Part shown: positions 18,233 through 26,056 of the stretch, piece after piece
Layout: every line of letters starts with the position of its first letter
Position numbering within the stretch: the first letter of the stretch is position 1
NCBI RefSeq assembly: GCF_000420805.1
Contig: NZ_ATVQ01000001.1
Location: 496,001 to 560,000, forward strand
Origin: Yaniella halotolerans DSM 15476
GTDB taxonomy: Bacteria; Actinomycetota; Actinomycetes; Actinomycetales; Micrococcaceae
Direction of reading: 5' to 3'
DNA length: 64,000 nt
The notes under the pieces: model-generated
What the model saw: the letters and a program-made list of their open reading frames with translations, nothing else
Told to the model about the DNA's origin: nothing
Databases searched by the model: none
Program-made: the position numbers and the translations under genes

Positions 18233-18280
18233 CTAGGGCAGAACCTGCAAAACATAATCGCTTGCTAGGTTCTGCCCTAG
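18233..18280. terminator. Inverted repeat after the two-component operon
   Basis: Perfect 14-bp arms (18233-18246, 18267-18280) separated by a 20-nt A/T-rich loop that can extend the stem by four more pairs. It follows the DUF4097 stop by 46 bases and precedes the convergent TetR stop. There is no T-tract, so termination is likely but not certain. Confidence 0.55.
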
Positions 18281-18348
18281 ATGGTTATCCCCCCGGCTGC
18301 GAAATAACCTTTCGCACAAAGCCCGGACACAAAAACAGCGAACCGCTC

Positions 18349-18936
18349 TCAGGCGCTCTCACGCGGGGTTAAACCAGCTAATGCCAGATCTAGTACCCGG
18401 TCGCTCCACGCTTTCTCCAACGGCCCGGACTGGAACAGTAAGCGGAAATAAATCGGGGCGTAGATTAAATCGGCGACGCCGACGGGGTCCAGTTCCGCCC
18501 AAATATCCCCTTCTTCTTGGGCACGCCGGATTATCGAGACAGCCGCATCACGCCGGTTATGCCAAAAACGTTCTTTGAACTCATCCATTGCGCCGGGGTC
18601 GTGCTGACACTCAGCGATCAGTTGCGAAACAAGTCGCCCCTCATGGGTCGCATAGGTCTCTACTAGCGCCCCCATATGTTCGCGCAATGCTTCGATTCCT
18701 GGCAAATCCTCGCGTATGGGAGTACGCGCAATATGGCTGGCTACGAAACTATCAATGACGACCGCAACCTTACTGGGCCACCACCGATAGATCGTGGTCT
18801 TACTGACACCGGCCACTCGAGCTATTCGCTCAATCGACAGTTTCTGCACCGACACCCCCTCCCCGCTCTCTGGGTCGAGGAGCTCCATCGTTGCATCAAG
18901 AACCGCTTTATGACTTGCTTCACTACGTACTGCCAT
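18349..18936 (-). CDS. TetR/AcrR-family transcriptional regulator, candidate master repressor of the catabolic island
   Basis: 195 aa. N-terminal TetR helix-turn-helix: LSIERIARVAGVSKTTIYRWWPSKVAVVIDSF (about residues 33-65); the C-terminal ligand domain ends with the LIYAPIYFRLLFQSGPL helix common in AcrR-like members. It is divergent from an aromatic-acid MFS transporter, and the 179-base intergenic region holds two copies of the CGATACG-type palindrome that recurs upstream of all other units in the island. This context makes it the best candidate for binding that motif and responding to a pathway substrate or intermediate. Family call is firm; the regulon assignment is inference. Confidence 0.9.
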   Translation of the reverse strand: MAVRSEASHKAVLDATMELLDPESGEGVSVQKLSIERIARVAGVSKTTIYRWWPSKVAVVIDSFVASHIARTPIREDLPGIEALREHMGALVETYATHEGRLVSQLIAECQHDPGAMDEFKERFWHNRRDAAVSIIRRAQEEGDIWAELDPVGVADLIYAPIYFRLLFQSGPLEKAWSDRVLDLALAGLTPRESA

Positions 18937-18957
18937 GGAGCCAATCCTACACTCATT

Positions 18958-18974
18958 CGATACGATACGGTCAC
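18958..18974. promoter_or_regulatory. Island operator site 1 (tetR side)
   Basis: CGATACGATACGGTCAC: left half matches the CGATACG half-site exactly, right half is degenerate. It lies 22 bases before the tetR start codon, well placed for autoregulation. Confidence 0.6.
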
Positions 18975-19047
18975 CTTTAGTGCCCTACGACCAAATGCTC
19001 CGCAAAAAAACTTTGATGAATGTGATGCGCAACACGCCTGGGTGAGG

Positions 19048-19075
19048 TATATTCGATACGACACGGCCCGTATCG
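19048..19075 (+). promoter_or_regulatory. Promoter -10 and island operator site 2 for the MFS/VAO unit
   Basis: TATATT (19048-19053) is a good -10 box; directly after it comes CGATACG, and CGTATCG follows eight bases later, a perfect 7-bp inverted repeat (19054-19075). The -35 region is weak, as expected for an activated or tightly controlled promoter. The transporter start is 56 bases downstream of the predicted transcription start. Confidence 0.65.
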
Positions 19076-19115
19076 CTACGTTTTCATCTATCCCTAATTT
19101 CATGCAAGGTTCAAA

Positions 19116-20504
19116 ATGACTACCAAATCTCTTAACGGACACACGTTGTCGGATGCCATAGATGCCGGTGGCCTCAACTGGCGCCACTGGCTCTTTTTCG
19201 GCCTCCTCTTCTTCCTCTTCGTTACCGATGGCATGGACGCCACGATCGTCAGCCATATCTTCCCTTCACTTATTGCTGAGTGGGGTGTCTCGATCGGCGG
19301 GGGAATTTCCCTCGTGGTCACCGGCGGCTTCATCTTCATGGGCATCGGGGCTCTGATTTCTGGACGTCTATCAGACCTCTTAGGACGGAAGGTGGTGTTG
19401 ATTGCTGCCGGTCTACTCTTTGCTATTGGCACTGGTCTTGGTGGCACCTCGCCAGACTTCAATATGTTCATGACCTGGCGCTTCCTCGCGTGCCTTGGCA
19501 TCGGCGCAGTCCTGCCCACCGGCGTTGCATTGCTATCAGACCTCATTCCCGGCAAACAGCGTGTCGCCATGGTTGCCGCCTCATATGCTGGACTTGGCAT
19601 CGGCACTTCCCTTGGTGCGGTCCTGGCCGGATTTGTGCTCCCCACCCTTGGGTGGCAAACGCTCATGTACCTGGGCGGCATCCTTCCTCTTGTGTTCATT
19701 GCGCTTATTTGGCTCATCATCCCTGAATCCCCAATATTCTTGGCCCACAAAGGACATCACGGCCGTGCGCGCCATGCGATACTGCGAATCAACCCACGCT
19801 TTAATGTGGAAAGCATCGACCTGGCGAGTGCGGAAATCTCAAGTCACTCCACCCGCGGACTGAAACAGCTTCTCACGGTTAGCTTCCGCCGAACCACCAT
19901 CGCCCTGTGGGTTTTTGCGTTCTTTTCTTTGGGAACCCAGATGGTCATTGTGCAGTACTTGCCGCTGCTCTTACAACAGCCCTCCCCGGGCATGGATACC
20001 GCCCAGAGCAGCACTATCTTTGCGCTCTATGGCTTTGCCAGCGTTTTGAGCATGCTCTTGCTGGGCTCGGTTCTGGTCAAGCTGCCGATGTACCGTACAG
20101 TCGCAGTAGCGATAACTCTCGCGGCCTTTACCGCAGTCTTGGTGAGCGTCACTTCGGATGCCGGCTTCGGCACCTTGCTCATCACCTTGACAGCGGCCGG
20201 ATTCTTTATCCCTGCGGCCGTGGGCCCGACACGCAATGTGCTCACGGTTGGCGCCTATCCAGCTGACCTCAAGGGCACCGGCCTAGGGGTCATGGAGCTT
20301 TATGCCCGACTCGGATCGGCAGGCCTCGGCGCCGCTGGAGGAGTCGTCGCTGGCGCAGGAATTGGTCTTGGTGGCTTCTTCCTTGTCCTCCTCGTTCCCT
20401 TGGGTATTCTTGGCGGCTCACTTGGCGTACTCAAACGCTCGCAACAGCGCAAAACAAAACAAGCACACGCTCAAGAGAAGCCCCTCGTGAATTCTCTGAC
20501 CTAG
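19116..20504 (+). CDS. MFS transporter, aromatic acid:H+ symporter (AAHS) family
   Basis: 462 aa with twelve predicted TM helices. The TM1 motif DGMDATIVSHIFPSLIAEWG resembles the DGxD motif of PcaK/BenK-type aromatic-acid symporters, and the loop 2-3 signature SGRLSDLLGRKVV is standard MFS. TM4 region (RFLACLGIGAVLPTGVALLSDLIP) also fits AAHS. It should import an aromatic carboxylate with protons. It follows an operator/promoter shared with tetR and precedes the VAO-type oxidase by 135 bases in the same direction, suggesting co-transcription. Actual substrate unknown. Confidence 0.85.
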   Translation: MTTKSLNGHTLSDAIDAGGLNWRHWLFFGLLFFLFVTDGMDATIVSHIFPSLIAEWGVSIGGGISLVVTGGFIFMGIGALISGRLSDLLGRKVVLIAAGLLFAIGTGLGGTSPDFNMFMTWRFLACLGIGAVLPTGVALLSDLIPGKQRVAMVAASYAGLGIGTSLGAVLAGFVLPTLGWQTLMYLGGILPLVFIALIWLIIPESPIFLAHKGHHGRARHAILRINPRFNVESIDLASAEISSHSTRGLKQLLTVSFRRTTIALWVFAFFSLGTQMVIVQYLPLLLQQPSPGMDTAQSSTIFALYGFASVLSMLLLGSVLVKLPMYRTVAVAITLAAFTAVLVSVTSDAGFGTLLITLTAAGFFIPAAVGPTRNVLTVGAYPADLKGTGLGVMELYARLGSAGLGAAGGVVAGAGIGLGGFFLVLLVPLGILGGSLGVLKRSQQRKTKQAHAQEKPLVNSLT

Positions 20505-20639
20505 ATAAACCTGCCCCTATGCGGATGCTGCACACCACTGTGCAGCCAATGCACTATCAACCCCACTTCTCCCTAAAAGTTCGAAGAACTTGGTGTGATG
20601 AGTATCACCGCATGCACGAATTTCGAAAGGAAGACTACG

Positions 20640-22247
20640 ATGACTCAAAACGTTGAAAACCAGACCAAAGCTGTCCCACCCGGCGTCACCGAAGAAGGCC
20701 TAGAAAAGGCCCTGGACGCCTTCGTTGAAGCGTTGGGCGCAGAGAAGGTCGCCTCCGACGACGAGACACTCAAGACTTACCGCGACCCGTACCAAATCTC
20801 CACTTGGACCACCAACCTTGCTGCTGCTGTCGTCAAGCCCACCAGCACCGAAGAGGTCCAAGAGATCGTCCGCCTGGCAAATGAACACCGCATCCCGCTG
20901 TGGCCGATTGGTCGTGGAAAAAACAATGGTTACGGCGGGCCGGCTCCACAAGTCAACGGATCGATCATTGTGTCGTTTGAAAACATGAACCGAGTGCTGG
21001 AGATCAACGAAGAGCTGGGTTACGCCATGGTGGAACCCGGCGTCAGCTGGATCGACCTGTATGAGGCAATCGAAGCCGGTGGCCACGATTTGGCTGCTTC
21101 CATCGTTGACGTTGGCTGGGGTGGCGTTGTTTCAAACACCCTGGACCATGGGCTGACCTATATGCCCTACTCAATCGACCAGGCGTCACACTGTGGCATG
21201 GAAGTTGTTCTCCCAGACGGCGACCTCATTCGCACAGGCATGGGCGCGATGGAAGGCAATAAGACCTGGCCGCTGTATAAGCGCGGTTTAGGCCCGACGT
21301 CGACTGAGCTCTTCATGCAATCGAACAACGGCATCGTCACAAAAATGGGCTACTGGCTCATGCCAAAACCCGAGGTCTATATGCCTCTGTGGCTGCGTTC
21401 ATGGAACGAAGATGACGTAGGCCCCATTGTGAATGCACTGCGTGAACTCATGCTTGATGGCACCATCGATATGCGCCCACAGTTCTCCAACACGCTCATT
21501 ATGGCCTCCATGATGACCTCCCGAAAAGACTGGTGGGATGGCGACGGCCCAGTGCCAGAACACATCATCGACAAAATCGCCAAAGAATTGAACCTTGGCC
21601 GCTGGATGATGCGTTTTGCTCTGTATGGCGATGAAGCAGTAGTGGATCACCGCTACGCGAAGCTCAAGAAACGTTTCGAATCGATTTCCGGCGTTGAAGT
21701 CACCGGCAAGAAATACGAAAAATCCGAGTGGAAGAACTTACAGAACCCTCACGAACAGATCCAAATCGGGATCCCGAACCTCGACCTTTACAAGATGGCC
21801 TCGTGGTACGGCGGAGACGAAGGCGGTCACGTTGACTTCTCGCCGGTTATTCCACTCACCACAACTGACACCCTGGCCGCCCAGTCTCTCATGAAAGAGA
21901 TGGTACAAGAAGCCGGTTTGGACCTCATGGCCGGACTGCTTCCCATCAACGCACGGTCGACCACTTTCATCAATGTGCTTGCTTTCGACACCAAGGACGA
22001 AGATCAAACCCGTCGAGCGTACGAAGTCGCCAAGAAGATGGTGGCCATCGCCGGCAAAAAAGGCTACGGCGAATACCGTGCGCACCTCTCATTCATGGAC
22101 CTCGCTGCGGACCAGTTTGGATTCAACAACCACTCGCAACGACGCTTCAACGAAACCATTAAAGACGCCCTTGACCCCAATGGCATCCTCGCTCCAGGAA
22201 AGTCAGGTATTTGGCCGGCCCGCCTACGCAACGGCAATAACGCCTAG
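20640..22247 (+). CDS. VAO-family flavoenzyme resembling eugenol oxidase / vanillyl-alcohol oxidase / 4-cresol dehydrogenase
   Basis: 535 aa, close to bacterial eugenol oxidase (about 526). PP-loop FAD-binding region WPIGRGKNNGYGGPAPQ, then DVGWGGVVSNTLDHGLTY, VVLPDGDLIRTGMGAMEG and QSNNGIVTKMGYWLMPKP. GGHVDFSPV contains His397, matching the histidine that bonds covalently to FAD in eugenol oxidase, and the C-terminal GYGEYRAH plus DPNGILAPGKSGIWP are typical. These enzymes dehydrogenate para-substituted phenols at the benzylic carbon. ATG 20640 is preferred over 20595 because AAAGGAAG precedes it. It gives the clearest hint that the island handles a para-alkyl or allyl phenol. Oxidase versus dehydrogenase use cannot be read; no cytochrome partner is nearby. 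Confidence 0.88.
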   Translation: MTQNVENQTKAVPPGVTEEGLEKALDAFVEALGAEKVASDDETLKTYRDPYQISTWTTNLAAAVVKPTSTEEVQEIVRLANEHRIPLWPIGRGKNNGYGGPAPQVNGSIIVSFENMNRVLEINEELGYAMVEPGVSWIDLYEAIEAGGHDLAASIVDVGWGGVVSNTLDHGLTYMPYSIDQASHCGMEVVLPDGDLIRTGMGAMEGNKTWPLYKRGLGPTSTELFMQSNNGIVTKMGYWLMPKPEVYMPLWLRSWNEDDVGPIVNALRELMLDGTIDMRPQFSNTLIMASMMTSRKDWWDGDGPVPEHIIDKIAKELNLGRWMMRFALYGDEAVVDHRYAKLKKRFESISGVEVTGKKYEKSEWKNLQNPHEQIQIGIPNLDLYKMASWYGGDEGGHVDFSPVIPLTTTDTLAAQSLMKEMVQEAGLDLMAGLLPINARSTTFINVLAFDTKDEDQTRRAYEVAKKMVAIAGKKGYGEYRAHLSFMDLAADQFGFNNHSQRRFNETIKDALDPNGILAPGKSGIWPARLRNGNNA

Positions 22248-22309
22248 TCTCGTAGCACTCAGCGCCAAAGCGCTTCCGGGTTACGAGAGCCAGTCATAAA
22301 TTCGACCTC

Positions 22310-22343
22310 AGATGCCCTACCTCTTGCTTGAGGTAGGGCATCT
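22310..22343. terminator. Terminator after the VAO-type gene
   Basis: Perfect 14-bp stem (22310-22323, 22330-22343) with a 6-nt loop, 62 bases after the stop codon and before the AraC promoter. Confidence 0.75.
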
Positions 22344-22359
22344 GCACTACCACCATCAC

Positions 22360-22405
22360 TTGTGACTATCATCACCATACATTAGAATCGGTACGAACCG
22401 TACCG
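22360..22405 (+). promoter_or_regulatory. Promoter and perfect island operator site 3 for the AraC gene
   Basis: TTGTGA (22360-22365), 17-bp spacer, TAGAAT (22383-22388), then immediately CGGTACG-AAC-CGTACCG (22389-22405), a perfect 7-3-7 palindrome. This is the most symmetric copy of the island motif and the cleanest example of the operator abutting the -10 box. Confidence 0.75.
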
Positions 22406-22425
22406 GATGGAAGGTAGTTTGTTTG

Positions 22426-23406
22426 ATGTCGACGCTCCTGAATACTTCGGCAGTCCATCCATTAGGCCGGGTGGATTATTGGACCGGTGGGATTGCAGAG
22501 CATTTCTTCGAAACACGCTTCAGCCCCCTGGGTCCAAGACCGTTCGAGGGCTGGATGAAGGGCTCGCAAGTCGGACCGGTTACCATTCGAGCTATCAACG
22601 GTAGTCCGCACCGGATTGAACGGGAGCCCACGGAAATCTCGCAGTCTGATCCTGAGCACATCTTGTTGTATCTGGCTCGGCAGGGTAATTTCCGGATCGG
22701 CCAAGACGACAGACGATGCGTCCTCGCAGCTGGCGACATGGGAATCCAGGACACTTCTAGACCTTCGATTGTCGAATCTCCGGGGAACTTATCCTTATTT
22801 GTGCTGAGCTTTCCCAAGCAGCTTTTGGGCCCGCGCGCAGATCATATCTCGCAGCAAACCGCCCAACGCCTCAGCGCGCAAAAATCCCCTTTCGTCCAGC
22901 TCGCTGCTCCTTTTGTGGCACGGCTTGCGAGCGCCGCTGACCGAGGTGACTTGTTGAGTCATGAGAGCGAAGGTGCCTTCGAAATGCTTCTCACGATCCT
23001 CCAGACAGTCCATGGCGATGCAGATGGCACCACCTTGGCACGTCACTCGCAACGCAAGACCATGCTGTCGCAGCTACGCGCTTATGCGTTGGAGCATTTA
23101 CATGAGCCTGATCTGGGTCCTGAACGCCTGGCGCAAGCCCACTATATTTCTGTACGCTACGTGCATCGCCTTTTTGCAGCGTCCGGGACCGGTGTTGCTG
23201 AATGGATTCGGACCCAACGTCTCGAAAAGGTCATGAAGGCTTTACAGGATCCGGCGCTTGCGACCACACCTATTGCGGCCGTTGCGATCAGCTGCGGCTT
23301 TACTGACCCGTCAAGTTTCAGCCGAAGTTTTCGTCAACACTTCGGCAAGACCCCCAGTACGGTTCGAAAAGAGTATATGGAACGCAGCCTCAATCGGGTT
23401 GCCTAA
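22426..23406 (+). CDS. AraC-family transcriptional regulator
   Basis: 326 aa. C-terminal double helix-turn-helix: ERLAQAHYISVRYVHRLFAASGTG and the second unit PIAAVAISCGFTDPSSFSRSFRQHFGKTPSTVRKEY. The N-terminal half looks like the cupin-type AraC_binding_2 sensor domain (YLARQGNFRIGQDD, RCVLAAGDMGIQDT). Start is ATG 22426, with GGAAGG about twelve bases upstream. It has its own promoter with the perfect island palindrome and its own terminator, so it is likely a second-tier activator controlled by the TetR-type repressor. Effector unknown. Confidence 0.9.
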   Translation: MSTLLNTSAVHPLGRVDYWTGGIAEHFFETRFSPLGPRPFEGWMKGSQVGPVTIRAINGSPHRIEREPTEISQSDPEHILLYLARQGNFRIGQDDRRCVLAAGDMGIQDTSRPSIVESPGNLSLFVLSFPKQLLGPRADHISQQTAQRLSAQKSPFVQLAAPFVARLASAADRGDLLSHESEGAFEMLLTILQTVHGDADGTTLARHSQRKTMLSQLRAYALEHLHEPDLGPERLAQAHYISVRYVHRLFAASGTGVAEWIRTQRLEKVMKALQDPALATTPIAAVAISCGFTDPSSFSRSFRQHFGKTPSTVRKEYMERSLNRVA

Positions 23407-23456
23407 TCTGTTGTCCCGAAATGCTCACAGGCAATGAGCTCTCCACAGCCGGCACA

Positions 23457-23509
23457 AAACACAAAAGCTCGTAGTCACTTCAGTGAAGTGACTACGAGCT
23501 TTTGTGTTT
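23457..23509. terminator. Very strong bidirectional terminator
   Basis: Perfect 25-bp stem (23457-23481, 23485-23509) with a 3-nt loop; the arms begin AAACACAAAAG and end CTTTTGTGTTT, giving T-rich exits on both strands. It separates AraC from the convergent long minus-strand operon. Confidence 0.9.
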
Positions 23510-23544
23510 GCGGTTGGTGCCGTTGGCCGCAATGGCCCTAGCGA

Positions 23545-24345
23545 TTATGCAGGTCGGGCTCCGTTGGTACCAGAGTCGACAATGTATTCGCTGCCGGAGA
23601 CCATGCGGCTTTCATCAGACGCCAAGAACAGAGCGCAATAGGCAATATCTACGGGCTGGATCGCCCCGGGCAGCAAGTTGATGCGCTGACTAAAGTAGTC
23701 TTTGATCTCTTGAGGCATACCGCTCGTACCCGGACTTTCAACAAACCCGGGTGTCACAGCATTGACCCGAATGCCGTATTGTGCCCCTTCGGCAGCTAAC
23801 TGTCGGGTTAACCCAAGGACTCCTGCTTTAGCGGCCGCATGAGCAGCAAAGCCCATGGGCGCCACACCCATACTGGCATTGCCAGAGGAAGCATTAAGAA
23901 CGCTACCTCCGGTTTTCATGAGCTGGGGCCATGCAGCCGATGTCACGGTAAAGAGGATCTCCAACTCATTGACCATGGTGAAACGCCACTGGTCGAGAGT
24001 CATTTCGTGAAACGGCGCGATGGCCGGAGCCGAGGCATTATTGTAGAGCACATCGATTCCACCCAGAGTCTCAATGGAAGTCTCTACCCAGGTTTTGGCG
24101 GCCTGTGGGTCAGCAAGGTCGACATCGTGTCCTTCGGCATGAAAACCTTGTTCGCTCAATTCAGCTGCGGTTGCAGCGGCCGCTCCTGGAGTGACGTCAC
24201 AGCCGATGACGTGGGCACCATGCGTACAAAAGAGTCGCTGGGCTGCAGCTCCTTGGCCGCCGCCCGTGCCGGTGATGAGTATCCGTTTGCCTTCTAAACG
24301 TCGTCCCATGGTTTCCTGTGAAAAATGCGTTGTTGTTTCAATCAT
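23545..24345 (-). CDS. SDR-family oxidoreductase with histidine in place of the catalytic tyrosine
   Basis: 266 aa from ATG 24345 (AAGAGGA just upstream; another ATG at 24360 has no such site). Rossmann motif ILITGTGGGQG (about 22-32), the NNAS strand motif (102-105) and LNASSGNASMG with the catalytic serine (about 153). The usual YxxxK is HAAAK here: His169 and Lys173. I recall a subset of SDRs with AHxxxK at this place, so this may be a natural variant, not a dead enzyme. Last gene of the nine-gene-long minus-strand operon. Likely oxidises a hydroxyl of a pathway intermediate, perhaps a 3-hydroxyacyl-CoA before the thiolase. Confidence 0.85.
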   Translation of the reverse strand: MIETTTHFSQETMGRRLEGKRILITGTGGGQGAAAQRLFCTHGAHVIGCDVTPGAAAATAAELSEQGFHAEGHDVDLADPQAAKTWVETSIETLGGIDVLYNNASAPAIAPFHEMTLDQWRFTMVNELEILFTVTSAAWPQLMKTGGSVLNASSGNASMGVAPMGFAAHAAAKAGVLGLTRQLAAEGAQYGIRVNAVTPGFVESPGTSGMPQEIKDYFSQRINLLPGAIQPVDIAYCALFLASDESRMVSGSEYIVDSGTNGARPA

Positions 24346-24427
24346 GCTGTCCTCTTTCATCCACCGCTCTAGAGCATAAGTTCCAGTCGTTTTTTACTTC
24401 TTGCACCGTTGCCGTCGGAAGCAAGCG

Positions 24428-24823
24428 CTATGCGCGTTGGGGTTTGATAGTGCGTCCGAAACCTCGATATAAAGCAACGGTGGCTTCTCCGATGCGCACC
24501 GTGACGTCCACAATGACCCGACGATCGGTCTCATATGTCACGTTGGCATCTGCGACCAAGAGGTCTCCTACCCGGGCGGGAGCCAGGTAGCTAATCGAGC
24601 TTTCCGAGGTGACCGTTCCCGCGTTGACCGCATTGGCGGCAATCGCAAAGACGGTATCTGCTAGGGAAAATACTAGGCCGCCGTGACAAATTTGGTGCCC
24701 GTTGGCCATCTCTTCAGTGACCAACATCGTAGCGACCCCAGATCCGGATGTTTCGTTCACCACGTTGATCCCCAGCAAGGACAAGCTCTGGTCTGCTCGA
24801 AGCATTTGTTGTACTGCACTCAT
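24428..24823 (-). CDS. PaaI-type hotdog thioesterase
   Basis: 131 aa. The hotdog signature HGGLVFSLADTVFAIAANA carries the catalytic aspartate, after the PaaI-like start LRADQSLSLLGINVV. PaaI enzymes hydrolyse dead-end aromatic or acyl-CoA thioesters formed during ring catabolism. ATG at 24823 starts two bases after the thiolase stop; an upstream TTG/GTG extension would run into the thiolase. Position between a thiolase and an SDR supports CoA-thioester intermediates in the island. Confidence 0.88.
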   Translation of the reverse strand: MSAVQQMLRADQSLSLLGINVVNETSGSGVATMLVTEEMANGHQICHGGLVFSLADTVFAIAANAVNAGTVTSESSISYLAPARVGDLLVADANVTYETDRRVIVDVTVRIGEATVALYRGFGRTIKPQRA

Positions 24824-24825
24824 GT

Positions 24826-26037
24826 TCAGATCCTCTCGATAACCATGGCCATACCTTGGCCGCCACCAACACACAGGGTTGCAAGCCCCATGCTGCGGTC
24901 TTGAACCGTCAAACCGTTGAGAAGCGTGCCCAACAAACGAATGCCGGTTGCACCGAAGGGGTGGCCTAACGCGATGGCACCTCCGTGTGGGTTCACTTTG
25001 GAGGGGTCGGCACCGAGTTGATCGACAACTGGTACGACCTGCGCAGCGAAGGCTTCGTTGAGTTCGACAATGTCGATGTCATTGATGGTCAAACCCAGTC
25101 GTGCCAGGAGTTTGTTGGTCGCTTCCACGGGGCCGAGCCCCATGATCTCGGGTGATAGCGCACTGGCCGCTGACCCTAGAATCCGCGCAAGCGGCGTGAT
25201 ACCGAGCTCTTGAGCCCGCGCAGCACGCATGATGACCATGGCTGACGCGCCATCATTGAGTGGACTCGCATTGCCAGCGGTTACGGTCCCGTTGGGATGA
25301 AATGCTGGGTTGAGTCCCGCCAACCCCTCTGCTGTTGTCGTGGGGCGTGGCCCGTCGTCCTTGTCGACTACAGTCCCATCACAGCTCGTATGCGCCGCAA
25401 TCTCCGAAGCAAAATAGTTAGCCTCCAGGGCGGTGGTGGCGCGCATCTGCGATTCGAGCGCCCAATCGTCTTGGGCATGCCGCGTGGTCCCGGTGGTTCG
25501 AGCGACGAACTCGGCTGTCTTACCCATGCTGATATAAACATTCGGGATCCCACCGGTTCTCCTGGGATCGGTCCAATCCGCTCCGGCCTCAAAGGCTTTA
25601 TCGGCGCGATCTGCGGCGTCAAGAAACGCCGGATGGGGTTGGACATCGAGGGGACGTTGAGTCGAAACTGACTCCACTCCCCCAATGAGAATTGCTTGAG
25701 CGTCGCCTGCTTTGATAGCCTGCGAGGCCATCGCCGCTGCCTGCAAAGAGGAAGCACAAAATCGATTCACCGTGGTAGCAGGCAACTTATCGTATCCTGC
25801 CAACACCGCCACTCGCCGTGCAATATTGTCCCCTTGGAATCCTTCGGGGACCGCACAGCCAAGATAGAAATCGTCCAGTTCTGCGGGCTGCAAGGATGGT
25901 AGAGAGGCCAGCGCGGCAGAAACCGCCGTGAGGGATAAATCTTCTGGCCGTTCCTGTGCCAGCGAGCCTTTGAATGCGCGACCGATAGGTGTGCGTTTGA
26001 CAGCGACAATGACAGCGTCGTCAGGTTTGAGTTTCAT
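24826..26037 (-). CDS. Acetyl-CoA acetyltransferase / 3-ketoacyl-CoA thiolase
   Basis: 403 aa, normal thiolase length. Active-site cysteine 94 in NRFCASSLQA, the ELNEAFAAQVVPV motif, GGAIALGHPFGATGIR with the catalytic histidine, and CVGGGQGMAM with the second cysteine. It cleaves a 3-ketoacyl-CoA, with acetoacetyl-CoA the obvious candidate because an acetoacetate-CoA ligase lies two genes upstream. Degradative FadA/PaaJ-like subgroup versus biosynthetic cannot be decided by eye. In the middle of the minus-strand operon. Confidence 0.92.
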   Translation of the reverse strand: MKLKPDDAVIVAVKRTPIGRAFKGSLAQERPEDLSLTAVSAALASLPSLQPAELDDFYLGCAVPEGFQGDNIARRVAVLAGYDKLPATTVNRFCASSLQAAAMASQAIKAGDAQAILIGGVESVSTQRPLDVQPHPAFLDAADRADKAFEAGADWTDPRRTGGIPNVYISMGKTAEFVARTTGTTRHAQDDWALESQMRATTALEANYFASEIAAHTSCDGTVVDKDDGPRPTTTAEGLAGLNPAFHPNGTVTAGNASPLNDGASAMVIMRAARAQELGITPLARILGSAASALSPEIMGLGPVEATNKLLARLGLTINDIDIVELNEAFAAQVVPVVDQLGADPSKVNPHGGAIALGHPFGATGIRLLGTLLNGLTVQDRSMGLATLCVGGGQGMAMVIERI

Positions 26038-26056
26038 TCGAAATATGTCCTAGCGG

